This document shows, one piece after another, positions 36,767-45,316 of a DNA stretch of 64,000 bases. The translations under genes and the position numbers were made by a program. The DNA comes from Trebonia sp963785645 (GTDB lineage Bacteria > Actinomycetota > Actinomycetes > Streptosporangiales > Streptosporangiaceae). Positions within the stretch are counted from its first letter, which is position 1; every line of letters starts with the position of its first letter. The stretch spans positions 186,001-250,000 of the forward strand of contig CAWAWG010000018.1 of the NCBI GenBank assembly GCA_963785645.1, written 5' to 3'. A model generated the notes under the pieces. That model had not been told where the DNA came from. It made no database searches and saw only the letters and a program-made list of their open reading frames with translations.

Positions 36767-37298
36767 GACGGTCAGCGCCAGCAGCATCATCCGGATTGAA
36801 ACCGGAAAGGTCGCGCTCACTCATCCGCCGCCCCTCCTTCCGAATGGCCACTGACCACCCGAGCCTTATACGAACATTATAGCGAGCATCTTGCGCCACG
36901 AATGGGACTGACGCAGATAAATTTCAAGATCTTTTCGATTTATCAATCATGAAATGCCATATAAATACGGATATAAAGGGTCAGTTTGCGTTTCTTTGTC
37001 AGGACCGCCGACGCATCCGTCCACGGCGGTAGCACTGCTCGCACACCCGCCATGGCGTTCATAGTTGAGCGCGCTGTCCGCTGCCCGCACAGCCCCCGGA
37101 TTGGATGCGCCGCCGCCGCTCTCGGCCCTGTTCCAGCCGCCCTACTAGCGAGGGGCACATGTAAACGCGGCGGGAGGCCGCGAGCGACCCACGCGAGTGC
37201 GCCCGTGGCCATCCCTTGACAAGACTCTGACCTGGGGCAAGGCTGCCCGAAAGGGCACCAGTGAGGCGGGTCGCTGGACCTGAAGTGGGGCGGGGACG

Positions 37299-37532
37299 AT
37301 GGCCGATGTAGCCGTGACCACGCCGAGCAGGACGCAAATTCAGGTTGTTCCGTTGCGCGGCCTGCCAGTTGTCGGTGTCGTCGTCGTGGGACTCGTTGCG
37401 GCGATCGCCTCGAATAAGCTCTGGCCACTGGAGTTCTTCCACGTGGTTGGCGGCGGGATCTGGACCGCGCTCGACCTGGTCCTCGACCTGGTCCTCGGTC
37501 CGATCATCGGAGGGGGTCGCTGGGATTGCTAG
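37299..37532 (+). pseudogene. Remnant of a DUF2269-like membrane protein
   Basis: 77 aa with two hydrophobic stretches: PVVGVVVVGLVAAIASN and LEFFHVVGGGIWTALDLVL, followed by VLGPIIGG then a stop. The FFHVVGG-WTA-DL-LG---GPI pattern is that of the start of DUF2269-type membrane proteins, which go on with more helices that are missing here. It runs directly into the DUF664 gene end, so the rest was probably deleted. It could still be a small expressed protein. The 36900-37298 stretch before it holds no gene I can support. Confidence 0.4.
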
Positions 37533-37736
37533 ATTCCTTGGCTGCCGTCGAGAGTTTCCCGGATGATATCCGCGTGACCGGCGTGCCTGGCTGTTTCCTC
37601 GATCATGTGCAGTAGCACCCATCGCAAGTTGCGGTGTGCGAGCGGGGGCCAGGCACAGGGAGTATCGAGGTCCCGCTCGGCGCTGATCTGGCGGGAGATG
37701 GTGACTTGCTGGTTGAAGTTGTCAATCCACTGTGGA
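37529..37736 (-). pseudogene. C-terminal fragment of DUF664/DinB-like gene
   Basis: Ends with RWVLLHMIEETARHAGHADI and IRETLDGSQG, the conserved C-terminal helix of DUF664 proteins with its His pair. It stops at 37529 and is open back to the IS left end at 37737. The N-terminal part is at 38679-38990. Confidence 0.8.
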
Positions 37737-37825
37737 TTATTCAAAACCCAGGAGAATCGGATGCATGAATTTCTTATCGATTTTAATTAAGGGCATCCGG
37801 GTTGCATGTCGATCAAAATAACAGA

Positions 37826-37892
37826 CAACGGCTTCTCTGGCCACTAGAAAGGAGGTTACCACACCAAACCTTCAAGCAGGGAGAAGCCGTTG
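37826..37892 (+). promoter_or_regulatory. Start-site-sequestering hairpin of the IS transposase
   Basis: CAACGGCTTCTC (37826-37837) is the exact complement of GAGAAGCCGTTG (37881-37892). The right arm contains the ribosome-site purines and the TTG start at 37890. RNA that reads in from outside would fold and hide the start, a known kind of IS protection. Confidence 0.65.
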
Positions 37893-38678
37893 CAGGTCGA
37901 GCGTATGTCAGGGCTGAGTTCGGAGCAAATCGACGAGCTTGAACGGCGCGTCTCCCGGCTACTCGAAACGCCGTGGAGCAAGGAATCCGGAAGGCCGCGA
38001 GGACTAACGCTACGGGAAGCCCTCGTAGTAACGTGCGGGTATCTGCGGCAGAACATCGTCGAAGAAGTATGGGCCGAGGTGTTCGGTGTCTCTCAGGCAA
38101 CGATATCGCGCTGCATCGCGTTCCTGACGCCACTGGTAAAACGGGTTACCGACAGGGAAAGGCCGACCAGGACCGCAGCGGCGCAGGCTCTCCGGGGAGC
38201 GATAGCGCTGGTAGACGGCACGCTGTGGCCATGCTGGTCCTGGAAGGGAAAGAAGAAGCTGTGGTCCGGAAAGCACAAGACGACAGGACACGGCTCCCTG
38301 GTAATCACCAATCTCCAGGGCCGCGTCCTCTATATCTCTGACCCGGTCACCGGGAACCAGCACGACATGGGGAAGCTGAAAGGATCGGCCGCCGAGAAGA
38401 TCCTCAAGAAGGCAAGCGGCGTGTTCGGCGACAAGGGATTCATCGGAACCACCTACATCACGACACCGATCAGGAAGCCGAAATCTAGGAAACTCATCGA
38501 ATGGGAAAGAGAATGGAATCGCCAGGTAAGCTCATACCGCGCTCCGGTCGAGCGGGCAATCGCCGACTTGAAATCCTGGAGAGGACTCGTCGCGGACTAC
38601 AGGCGACCGCTAGCGACGTTCGAGACCTCGTTCTACGCGGCGACCGGCCTCTATTTCTTCAAAGCGAATTTTGAATAA
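37890..38678 (+). CDS. IS5-type DDE transposase (DDE_Tnp_4)
   Basis: 262 aa, TTG 37890 (ATG 37905 is the alternative). N-terminal helix-turn-helix (LTLREALVVTCGYLRQNIVE, WAEVFGVSQATISRC) then the DDE_4 catalytic domain: Asp in AIALVDGTLWP, Asp in VFGDKGFIG and Glu in APVERAIADLKSW, with the SGKHKTTGHG segment between. Stop lies in the right inverted repeat. All three acids are present, so it may be active. Confidence 0.9.
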   Translation: MQVERMSGLSSEQIDELERRVSRLLETPWSKESGRPRGLTLREALVVTCGYLRQNIVEEVWAEVFGVSQATISRCIAFLTPLVKRVTDRERPTRTAAAQALRGAIALVDGTLWPCWSWKGKKKLWSGKHKTTGHGSLVITNLQGRVLYISDPVTGNQHDMGKLKGSAAEKILKKASGVFGDKGFIGTTYITTPIRKPKSRKLIEWEREWNRQVSSYRAPVERAIADLKSWRGLVADYRRPLATFETSFYAATGLYFFKANFE

Positions 38679-38990
38679 CTCACACTGCTCAGCGGTGTCA
38701 CGCTCATCGACGCGGAAGTCCTCGGCATCCATCTCGTCTTCGGCCACCTCAAGCTCAGGAAACTCACCCGGGAAGCTGCACCCCGCCACGATGTTCTGAA
38801 ACCACCGGCGTTCCCACAGGGTGCAGTGCTTGAGCAATCCCAGCAAGGACAGCGAACTCGCTGTGGGGGCCTGACGGGCGTCGGAGTCATTGACACCTTG
38901 CACCTTCCGGATCAAGGCTGCACGCTGCAGGTCAAGGAACCCGCACAAGGCTTCGCGCTCAGTGGTGGTCGTGAACTCCGGGATAGCCAT
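38679..38990 (-). pseudogene. N-terminal fragment of DUF664/DinB-like gene
   Basis: ATG 38990. Reads EREALCGFLDLQRAALIRKV, SLLGLLKHCTLWERRWFQN and an acidic stretch up to the IS right end. This is the first half of a DUF664 four-helix bundle (mycothiol-type DinB fold, metal-binding His in KHCT). Its other half is left of the IS. Complete, it would be about 170 aa. Confidence 0.8.
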
Positions 38991-39124
38991 GCCCGCCGAC
39001 GCTACCCGATCGCGTTCAGCCCCTCCAGCCGTTTAAACCCGGGCCAGGTCTCGCACGCGGCTGAATTCCAAGGAATGGCCGGCAGTGGGGACCGCAAGCC
39101 CGATTGCTGAGCGGGCTGCGTTTG

Positions 39125-39598
39125 TTAGACGGCTGTGAGGCGGATGACCGGGATTAGGCGGTCGGTCTTCTTCTCGTAGCCCGCGTAGCGGGGCTGAGCG
39201 GCGGTGATGCGCTGCCAGGCGGCGTCGCGGTCTGGGCCGGTGAGCTGGGTGGCCGTGACGTTGGCGGTCTTGCCGCCGACCTCGATCTGCACCTGGTCGG
39301 GGTGGGCCGCGAGGTTGTGGTACCAGGCCGGGTTCGCCATCTGGCCGCCCGCTGAGGCGACGATCAGCCAGGCCCCGTCGCCGTCGGGGAACGTCGCGAG
39401 CATCGTCTGGCGCCGCTGGCCGGTCTTGGCACCCACGGTGGTCAGCACCAGGCCGTTCATGCCCATGATCTTGCCGCCGCTGGCCGCGGAGCGGCGGAAT
39501 CGCCTCATCATCTGGGCGTTCATGAACTTCATGGCCGGCGTAAGGAAAGACGGCATGCTCGTGCCGCGGGTGCCGCGCGGGGTCTTCTCGAATGTCAT
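39125..39598 (-). CDS. Deazaflavin (F420)-dependent nitroreductase family protein (DDN type)
   Basis: 157 aa from ATG 39598 (AGAGG just before). A split beta-barrel of the DDN/FMN-binding type: NGLVLTTVGAKTGQRRQTML is the F420 phosphate-binding motif, followed by WLIVASAGGQMANPAWYHNL and HPDQVQIEVGGKTANVTA. Such proteins reduce or bind hydrophobic substrates with F420H2. The extra N-terminal codons to 39637 are less likely. Substrate unknown; it stands alone. Confidence 0.9.
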   Translation of the reverse strand: MTFEKTPRGTRGTSMPSFLTPAMKFMNAQMMRRFRRSAASGGKIMGMNGLVLTTVGAKTGQRRQTMLATFPDGDGAWLIVASAGGQMANPAWYHNLAAHPDQVQIEVGGKTANVTATQLTGPDRDAAWQRITAAQPRYAGYEKKTDRLIPVIRLTAV

Positions 39599-39797
39599 CG
39601 CTGCCTCTTCCAGAGCTCGATCGATTTCCCAGTCCATAGCCTGGCACGTCGACCGCCGCGGGCAACAGCGCCGCTTAGCGTTCTTGGACGTGGGGTGCTG
39701 AGGCTTCGGCAGCCGGATTGGGGCAGCCCGACTTTCGGCGAGTCGCGCCTGCGTCCGTCCGTCCCGCGGTTCAGGTCCCGCTGACAGACGCGGCCGG

Positions 39798-40790
39798 TCA
39801 CATCCGGAGTTTGTCGAGTGCGGCTTCGCGGCCGGATTCCAGGGCGGCCGACAGCAGCCGGCTGTCGGTGGTCAGGCGGGTTACCGGCGGGGTGGTCGAG
39901 GGCGGGTAGATCATCAGAGCCCTGCCCTCCGCTTCCATCGCCACTATGCGGGTTACGTCGACGGCGGTGCGGACGCGGCGGGTCAGCAACGCGGTGCGCA
40001 GGGCGAGAGACTCGTTACGAAGGGTTGTCCTGGCGAGCAGGCGGATCGAGCGGGGCGGGCGGAGGATGGCGGAATCATTCGAGCCGTCCACGTCGTCCGT
40101 GCCGTCCGCCCCGTTCGGGTGGGGGCGGGTAGCGATGTCGGTCGCGAGCGGGCGGCGGGAGCGCAGGACCAGGACATGCGTCGCATCCTGGGCTAGCGGG
40201 GTGCGGAACGGGATCGACTCCGCGACGCCGGCGTCGTAGAACCGGCGGCCGCGAAGCTCGATCGGCGGGCCCGCGAGGAAGGGCAGCGACGCGCTGGCGC
40301 GCAAGGCCAGCCGCAGCTCTACCGGGTCGGCGATCAGCGGGCGCAGGTCCGTTGATTCTCCGGTCTCGGCGTCCGTGCCCAAGGGGTGGTACTCGACCGG
40401 GCTGGCCAGCACCGAATCGAAGTCCATCGGGAACTCGGTCTGGTAGACGACTTCGACCAGCGTCCGCACGTCGACCACCGGGCGGCCGCGCAGCAGCGCC
40501 GACCAGCGGATCAGCGTGCGCGCGTAGTCCGGATCGGCCCAGCCCCGCAGCCCCTCCGGCGTCGAGCTGAGCAGCCAGGCGCCAGTGATCGCGCCGGCGG
40601 AAGAGCCGTAGACCGCGTCGAACGCGGGCACCAGGCCGAGCTCGTGCAGCGCTAGCGCCATGCCCGCGGACACGGTCCCGCGCATGCCGCCGCCCTCGAT
40701 GGACAGCGCTATGCGGTACGGGTCATCTCGGCGTCCAGGCGTACTCCCCGACCGGACGCGCTCGTCCATCATCCGTAGGACTTCGTGCAC
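39798..40790 (-). CDS. Patatin-like phospholipase family protein
   Basis: 330 aa. Oxyanion loop GGGMRG (residues 33-38), nucleophile elbow GSSAG and catalytic Asp in FYDAGV. The fold matches bacterial patatins that hydrolyse lipid acyl esters with a Ser-Asp dyad. There is no signal peptide, so it is cytoplasmic or membrane-surface. The C-terminal 100 residues carry an extra helical part (IRLLARTTLRNESLALRTA). ATG 40790 begins MHEVLRMMDERV. The 40791-41125 gap to the next gene has GC-rich inverted stretches but no gene. Confidence 0.92.
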   Translation of the reverse strand: MHEVLRMMDERVRSGSTPGRRDDPYRIALSIEGGGMRGTVSAGMALALHELGLVPAFDAVYGSSAGAITGAWLLSSTPEGLRGWADPDYARTLIRWSALLRGRPVVDVRTLVEVVYQTEFPMDFDSVLASPVEYHPLGTDAETGESTDLRPLIADPVELRLALRASASLPFLAGPPIELRGRRFYDAGVAESIPFRTPLAQDATHVLVLRSRRPLATDIATRPHPNGADGTDDVDGSNDSAILRPPRSIRLLARTTLRNESLALRTALLTRRVRTAVDVTRIVAMEAEGRALMIYPPSTTPPVTRLTTDSRLLSAALESGREAALDKLRM

Positions 40791-41125
40791 GTTGGCAAGG
40801 TACCCCGCGCACCGCCATCGTCCTCACCCCGGGGCGCAATCATGAAATATCCGGCATGTCGCGGCGCTCCAGCGCCCGACATGCCGGAGCAGGCGATCAC
40901 CCACCCGGCCGACCGCGTTCATCCTGGCCCGGCTGGTCGGGCCGGCCGCCAGAAAACCAGCACAACGCTAGGTGACCTCGACGGCGAGCCGCGGCCGCAG
41001 TCGCCTTGTGCCCAAGCTCGGTGATCGCAAGTTGCCAGGCTATGGACCTCGTCTGGCCGGGCCATGGACCTCGTCGTCGACGACCGGTTGCCCGCCGCGC
41101 CAGGCACGGCCCGGTCCGCGGGTCG

Positions 41126-43447
41126 CTACGGGGCGAGCAGGCGCAGCGGGGCGGGCAGTTCGCCGTCGTGTATGACCGTGAGTCGGTGCGTTGCCCGCGT
41201 GATGGCTACGTACAGGTCGTGGCCGCCGTTTTCCGACTGGGTCAGGATGCCGGAGGGGTCCGCGACGATTACCCGGTCGAACTCAAGGCCCTTCGCCTGA
41301 GAGACCGTGAGGAGGGCCGCCGCTGAGTCCAGTGACTCGGGTTTGTCGCCCGGGATCGCCTCGGGTACCGCGGCGCCCAGGGCGGGGACCAGGGCGTCGG
41401 GGGCGATGATCGCGAGTCGGCCGCCGTCCGGACTGCCCAGTTCGGCCAGGTCGGCGCGGGCCTGGGCGGCGACGCCAGCAGGGAGGCCGCTGGTGGAGAC
41501 GTGGACTGCCTTCGGGCCCGCACCCTCGGAGCGGACCGAGTCCGGTGGCAGCTCGCCCGGGGAGACCGAGGCTAGTACATCGGCCGCGACCGCCATGATC
41601 TCCGACGGGGTGCGGTAGTTGACGGTGAGGCGCTCCTCCCGCCAGCGGCCGCCGACCAGCGGGTTCAGCATCTCCTTCCAGGAGGTCGCGCCGGCCGCTG
41701 AGCCCGTCTGGGCCACATCGCCGACGACGGTCATGGAGCGCACCGGGTTGCGCCGCAGGACCATCCGCCACGCCATCGCGGACAGTTCCTGCGCCTCGTC
41801 GATGATGACATGACCGTACGCCCAGGAACGGTCGGCCTCGGCGCGTTCGGCCGTGGACAGCTCCGGCCCGTTGTCGCGGTTCCAGGCCGCGAGGGTCTCG
41901 GCGTCGACCATGCCGAGGTCGGCGAGGCCGGTGATGTCGAGCACCTCGGCCGCGTACTTGGCCTCAAGGCGCTGGGCCCGTTCCATCTCGCGGCGGGCGG
42001 CCTTCTGCGCCGAGTCGTCGACGCCGAGCAGTTCCGCGGCCTCGTCGAGCAGGGGGACGTCCGCCACGGTCCAGCGGGACGGGTGGCCCGAGCGAGTCAG
42101 CCGCGACCGTTCGGGATGATCCAGCAGGGAGCCGGCGGCGGAGCGGATCGCTTGCGGCGACCCCAGCAGATCGGCGAGCAGCCGTTGCGGGGTGAGCAGC
42201 GGCCACAGGCCGTCGAGCGCGGCCTGGACACCGGGCTCGGCCCACAGGCGCTCCCGGGCATAGGGGAGGTCCTCGTCGTCGAAGGGGCGATCGAGAACGC
42301 GGGCCTCGGCCCGGGCGAGCACGCCCAGCAGGTCGTTGACGAACATCTTGCGGGCGACGTTGTGCGCCCGGCGGGTTGAGCGGGCGCGGTCGCGGGCGCG
42401 GAGGACCGCTTCGCGGCGCAGCGGGACGGCCACCCCGTCGGCGTCGACCGTGATGTCGTGCTTGGGCACCCGCTGCCGGTCGCGGACGGCCTGCTGCATC
42501 ACCCGCACCATCCGCTGGTCGCCCTTGACGACGGCGGCGGGATCGCGGGTGTCGGTCGCGTGCACGCCGGGGAACAGGTCGCCGAGCGTGTGCAGCACCA
42601 CATCGGTCTCGCCGAGGGACGGCAGCACCTGGCTGATGTAGCGGAGGAAGGTGGCGTTCGGACCGATGACCAGGACGCCGCGCCGGTCGAGGGTGCGGCG
42701 GTGGGTGTAGAGGAGGTAGGCGGCACGGTGCAGCGCGGCGACCGTCTTGCCGGTGCCCGGGCCGCCCTGGACGACGAGGACGCCGGGCAGGTCCGCGCGG
42801 ATCACCCGGTCCTGCTCGGCCTGGATGGTGGCGACGACGTCGGCCATCCGGCCGGTCCTCGCGGACGAGACGGCGGCGATGAGGGCCGCCTCGCCGGAAA
42901 GCGTGCTTTTATCTTTGTCGGACAGCTTGTCAAGGTCGAATACCTCGTCGTCCACACCGGTGACCTGGCGCTGCCTTGTATAGATGTGGCGGCGCCGGAT
43001 CAGGCCGACCGGGTTACGCGGGGTCGCGGCGTAGAAAGGCCGTGCGGCGGGGGCCCGCCAGTCGATCAGCTTCAGCTCGTAATCGTCATCGCGCAGGCCA
43101 ATCCGGCCGATGTAAAGGGTGTCCCGCTTATCGTCGTCGGTGCGGCCGAAGCACAGTCCGCGTTCGGTCAAGTTCAGCTGCGCGATCCGCTTCTCGTGCT
43201 CGGCGGCGGACACGTCCCGTTCCAGACGGGCCTGGTGGGTGCCGCCTGCACCCCCCCTGGCGCGGACGTTCGTCAGCTCCTGCTCGCTGCGCTCACGCGC
43301 CTGGTCGAGCAGGCCGTAAAGCATCGTCACGTATTCTTGCTCGGCCCTGACGGCACCGGCGTACCCGGTCGCTTCGCCAGGGCTTTCCGCTTCGCTTTCC
43401 GCTGTGCTTGCCGCGGGCGGCCCGGAATCCGTTTGACGAATTACCAT
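41126..43447 (-). CDS. HelD-type UvrD-like helicase/ATPase
   Basis: About 773 aa. N-terminal coiled-coil arm (YVTMLYGLLDQARERSEQEL; RLERDVSAAEHEKRIAQL), a beta-rich GRIGLRDDDYELKLIDWR block, then 1A/1B/2A: Walker A GGPGTGKTVAALHR, GVLVIGPNATFLRYI, DEAQELSAMAWRM (Walker B), VVGDVAQTGS, NYRTPSEIM and VAITRATHRL. This is the RNA-polymerase-binding HelD class; the actinobacterial HelR branch also gives rifamycin tolerance. ATG 43447 follows AGGAG at a long distance; ATG 43477 is the alternative but lies in a hairpin loop. Confidence 0.85.
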   Translation of the reverse strand: MVIRQTDSGPPAASTAESEAESPGEATGYAGAVRAEQEYVTMLYGLLDQARERSEQELTNVRARGGAGGTHQARLERDVSAAEHEKRIAQLNLTERGLCFGRTDDDKRDTLYIGRIGLRDDDYELKLIDWRAPAARPFYAATPRNPVGLIRRRHIYTRQRQVTGVDDEVFDLDKLSDKDKSTLSGEAALIAAVSSARTGRMADVVATIQAEQDRVIRADLPGVLVVQGGPGTGKTVAALHRAAYLLYTHRRTLDRRGVLVIGPNATFLRYISQVLPSLGETDVVLHTLGDLFPGVHATDTRDPAAVVKGDQRMVRVMQQAVRDRQRVPKHDITVDADGVAVPLRREAVLRARDRARSTRRAHNVARKMFVNDLLGVLARAEARVLDRPFDDEDLPYARERLWAEPGVQAALDGLWPLLTPQRLLADLLGSPQAIRSAAGSLLDHPERSRLTRSGHPSRWTVADVPLLDEAAELLGVDDSAQKAARREMERAQRLEAKYAAEVLDITGLADLGMVDAETLAAWNRDNGPELSTAERAEADRSWAYGHVIIDEAQELSAMAWRMVLRRNPVRSMTVVGDVAQTGSAAGATSWKEMLNPLVGGRWREERLTVNYRTPSEIMAVAADVLASVSPGELPPDSVRSEGAGPKAVHVSTSGLPAGVAAQARADLAELGSPDGGRLAIIAPDALVPALGAAVPEAIPGDKPESLDSAAALLTVSQAKGLEFDRVIVADPSGILTQSENGGHDLYVAITRATHRLTVIHDGELPAPLRLLAP

Positions 43448-43469
43448 AGTGGTTGATATACTCCTAGGA

Positions 43470-43491
43470 GCCGGCATTCACCGGCTTTTTT
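43470..43491 (+). terminator. Rho-independent terminator-like hairpin between helD and aceB
   Basis: GCCGG-CATTCA-CCGGC followed by TTTTTT on the plus strand. It lies between divergent genes and points toward aceB, where it could stop antisense transcripts leaving the helD region. On the minus strand it forms the helD leader hairpin. Confidence 0.5.
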
Positions 43492-43709
43492 AATGCCCTG
43501 TCGAGATTAATAATCTTACCACGGCCGCATTCTATGCAATTGACGCTCCATCCTCGGCGCCTCGCCTTCCCGGTGCGTCCGCTATGCGTTGCGCCCGCTG
43601 CCCGGCCCTGCCGCACGGGCGCGGCTAGCGTCAATGTGACGTCCCCTACCTCGTGCGATCCCGCGGGGCGTGCCTAGGATGGGTTCGCAGTAGCTAAGAG
43701 GAGCTGACT

Positions 43710-45308
43710 ATGCCAGAGCGCGTGGAGATAACTGGACCCACCGGGGAACGGTACGTCGAGATTTTGTCCCCGAGGGCGCTGGAGTTGCTCGTCATGCTCC
43801 ACGACGCCCTGGGCGAACGGCGGGCCGAGGCGCTCGCGGCACGAAGGAGGCGCCAGACCGAGCTGTCCGCCGGCGCGATGCTCGACTTCCTGCCGGAGAC
43901 CGCGCACATCCGCGAGGACGCCTCGTGGCGGGTCGCGGCGCCGGCGCCGGGGCTCGTCGACCGGCGGGTAGAGATCACCGGCCCCACCGACCGGAAAATG
44001 ACGATAAATGCGCTCAATTCCGGCGCCAACGTGTGGCTGGCCGACTTCGAGGACGCCAACACGCCGCTCTGGTCCAACATGATCGAGGGCCAGCTCAACC
44101 TCAAGGACGCACTCGACCGGACGGTTGACTTCACCAGCGAAGAAGGCAAGTCCTACACCCTCAACGCCGACGACACCCTGGCCACGATCGTGATGCGGCC
44201 GCGCGGCTGGCACCTGGACGAGAAGCACATCCTGATCGACGGGCAGCGGGCGTCCGGCAGCCTCACCGACTTCGCGCTCTACATGACCGCCTCCGCGCAG
44301 CGCCAGCTCGACAAGGGCAAGGGACCGTACTTCTACCTGCCGAAGATGGAGTCGCACACCGAAGCCAGGCTCTGGAACGACGCGTTCAACATCGCGCAGG
44401 ACTACCTGGGCATCCCCCGCGGCACCATCAGGGCCACGGTGCTGATCGAGACGATCCCCGCGGCCTTCGAAATGGAAGAGATCCTGTACGAGCTGCGCGA
44501 GCACAGCGCGGGCCTGAACGCGGGACGCTGGGACTACCTGTTCTCGATCATCAAGAAGTTCCGTACCCGAGGCCGGGACTTCGTGCTGCCCGAACGGAAC
44601 GCCGTCACCATGACCGCCCCGTTCATGCGCGCCTACACCGAACTGCTCGTGCAGACCTGCCACAAGCGCGGAGCGTTCGCCATGGGCGGCATGGCCGCGT
44701 TCATCCCGTCACGGCGCGACCCCGAGGTCAACGCGGTGGCACTGGCGAAGGTGCGCGACGACAAGACCCGCGAGGCGGGCGACGGGTTCGACGGCTCCTG
44801 GGTGGCGCACCCCGACCTGGTGCCGGTGTGCAAGGAAGTGTTCGACTCCTTCCTCGGCAGCAAGCCGAACCAGCTGGACAAGCAGCGTCCGGAGGTCTCG
44901 GTGACGGCCCAGGACCTGCTGTCGGTCGACAAGACCCCGGGCGGCGTGACCGAGGCGGGGCTGCGGAACAACATCTCCGTCGCACTGCAGTACCTGGCCG
45001 CCTGGCTCGGCGGGAACGGTGCGGTCGCGATCTTCAACCTCATGGAGGACGCGGCCACCTCGGAGATCTCCCGGTCGCAGATCTGGCAGTGGATCCACAA
45101 CGACGTCATCCTCGACGACGGCCCGCTCGTGACAAAGGACGTGGTCGAGCGCATGATCGATGAAGAGCTGGTGAAGATCCGCGAGCTCGCCGGCGACGGC
45201 TTCGACCCGGACCGGTACGGCCAGGCGGTCGCGCTGTTCACCGAGGTGGCGCTCGCGGACTCCTTCGCGGAGTTCCTGACGCTGCCGGCTTACGAACGCA
45301 TGCCGTAG
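43710..45308 (+). CDS. aceB: Malate synthase A
   Basis: 532 aa, the normal length of malate synthase A. Condenses glyoxylate and acetyl-CoA to malate. Seen: the signature NSGANVWLADFEDANTPLW, RPRGWHLDEKH, PYFYLPKMESHTEARLW, VLIETIPAAFEMEEIL with the metal-binding Glu, and WDYLFSIIKK. The start ATG follows AGAGGAG. It stops 8 bp before glcD, so malate synthase and glycolate oxidase form one operon: glycolate to glyoxylate, then to malate. Confidence 0.97.
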   Translation: MPERVEITGPTGERYVEILSPRALELLVMLHDALGERRAEALAARRRRQTELSAGAMLDFLPETAHIREDASWRVAAPAPGLVDRRVEITGPTDRKMTINALNSGANVWLADFEDANTPLWSNMIEGQLNLKDALDRTVDFTSEEGKSYTLNADDTLATIVMRPRGWHLDEKHILIDGQRASGSLTDFALYMTASAQRQLDKGKGPYFYLPKMESHTEARLWNDAFNIAQDYLGIPRGTIRATVLIETIPAAFEMEEILYELREHSAGLNAGRWDYLFSIIKKFRTRGRDFVLPERNAVTMTAPFMRAYTELLVQTCHKRGAFAMGGMAAFIPSRRDPEVNAVALAKVRDDKTREAGDGFDGSWVAHPDLVPVCKEVFDSFLGSKPNQLDKQRPEVSVTAQDLLSVDKTPGGVTEAGLRNNISVALQYLAAWLGGNGAVAIFNLMEDAATSEISRSQIWQWIHNDVILDDGPLVTKDVVERMIDEELVKIRELAGDGFDPDRYGQAVALFTEVALADSFAEFLTLPAYERMP

Positions 45309-45316
45309 GAGGGGCC

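Larger units (their letters stand above)
34383..36824 (-). pseudogene. N-terminal part of DUF222-HNH gene, split by the element
   Basis: ATG 36824 follows AAGGAGG. DUF222 covers about residues 160-360 (AALTEAAVADVTRLSDDQLV; RTLAGMAAGLIDEARAGVIA; DDILAALAPALRLDQLMRKA), then long low-complexity Asp/Pro/Ser stretches. Part of the HNH lead-in (LAAFLRGLNVSLEPIAKGEC, PSRKLAHLVRARTATC) is in another frame between about 34690 and 34487, so two further indels exist. The frame returns with AIHADLDHTRPYPDGLTDQC and ends at the element junction after CNLGPRC. A putative HNH nuclease of the 13E12 type, with no known cell role. Confidence 0.85.
37737..38678 (+). mobile_element. IS5-type insertion sequence
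   Basis: Ends carry a perfect 10-bp inverted repeat, TTATTCAAAA (37737-37746) and TTTTGAATAA (38669-38678). It contains one DDE transposase and splits a DUF664 gene. A TA target duplication would be consistent (ends at TTCAAAA), but it is not proven. Confidence 0.85.

Noticed and set aside
36943..37298. Frames in the gap between the HNH gene and the DUF2269-like remnant
   Set aside because: They lack ribosome sites and any recognisable motif, and overlap each other on both strands.
37059..37622. Minus-strand frame across the DUF2269-like remnant
   Set aside because: Arg/Gln/Asp-rich shadow composition and no start signal; no conserved motif.
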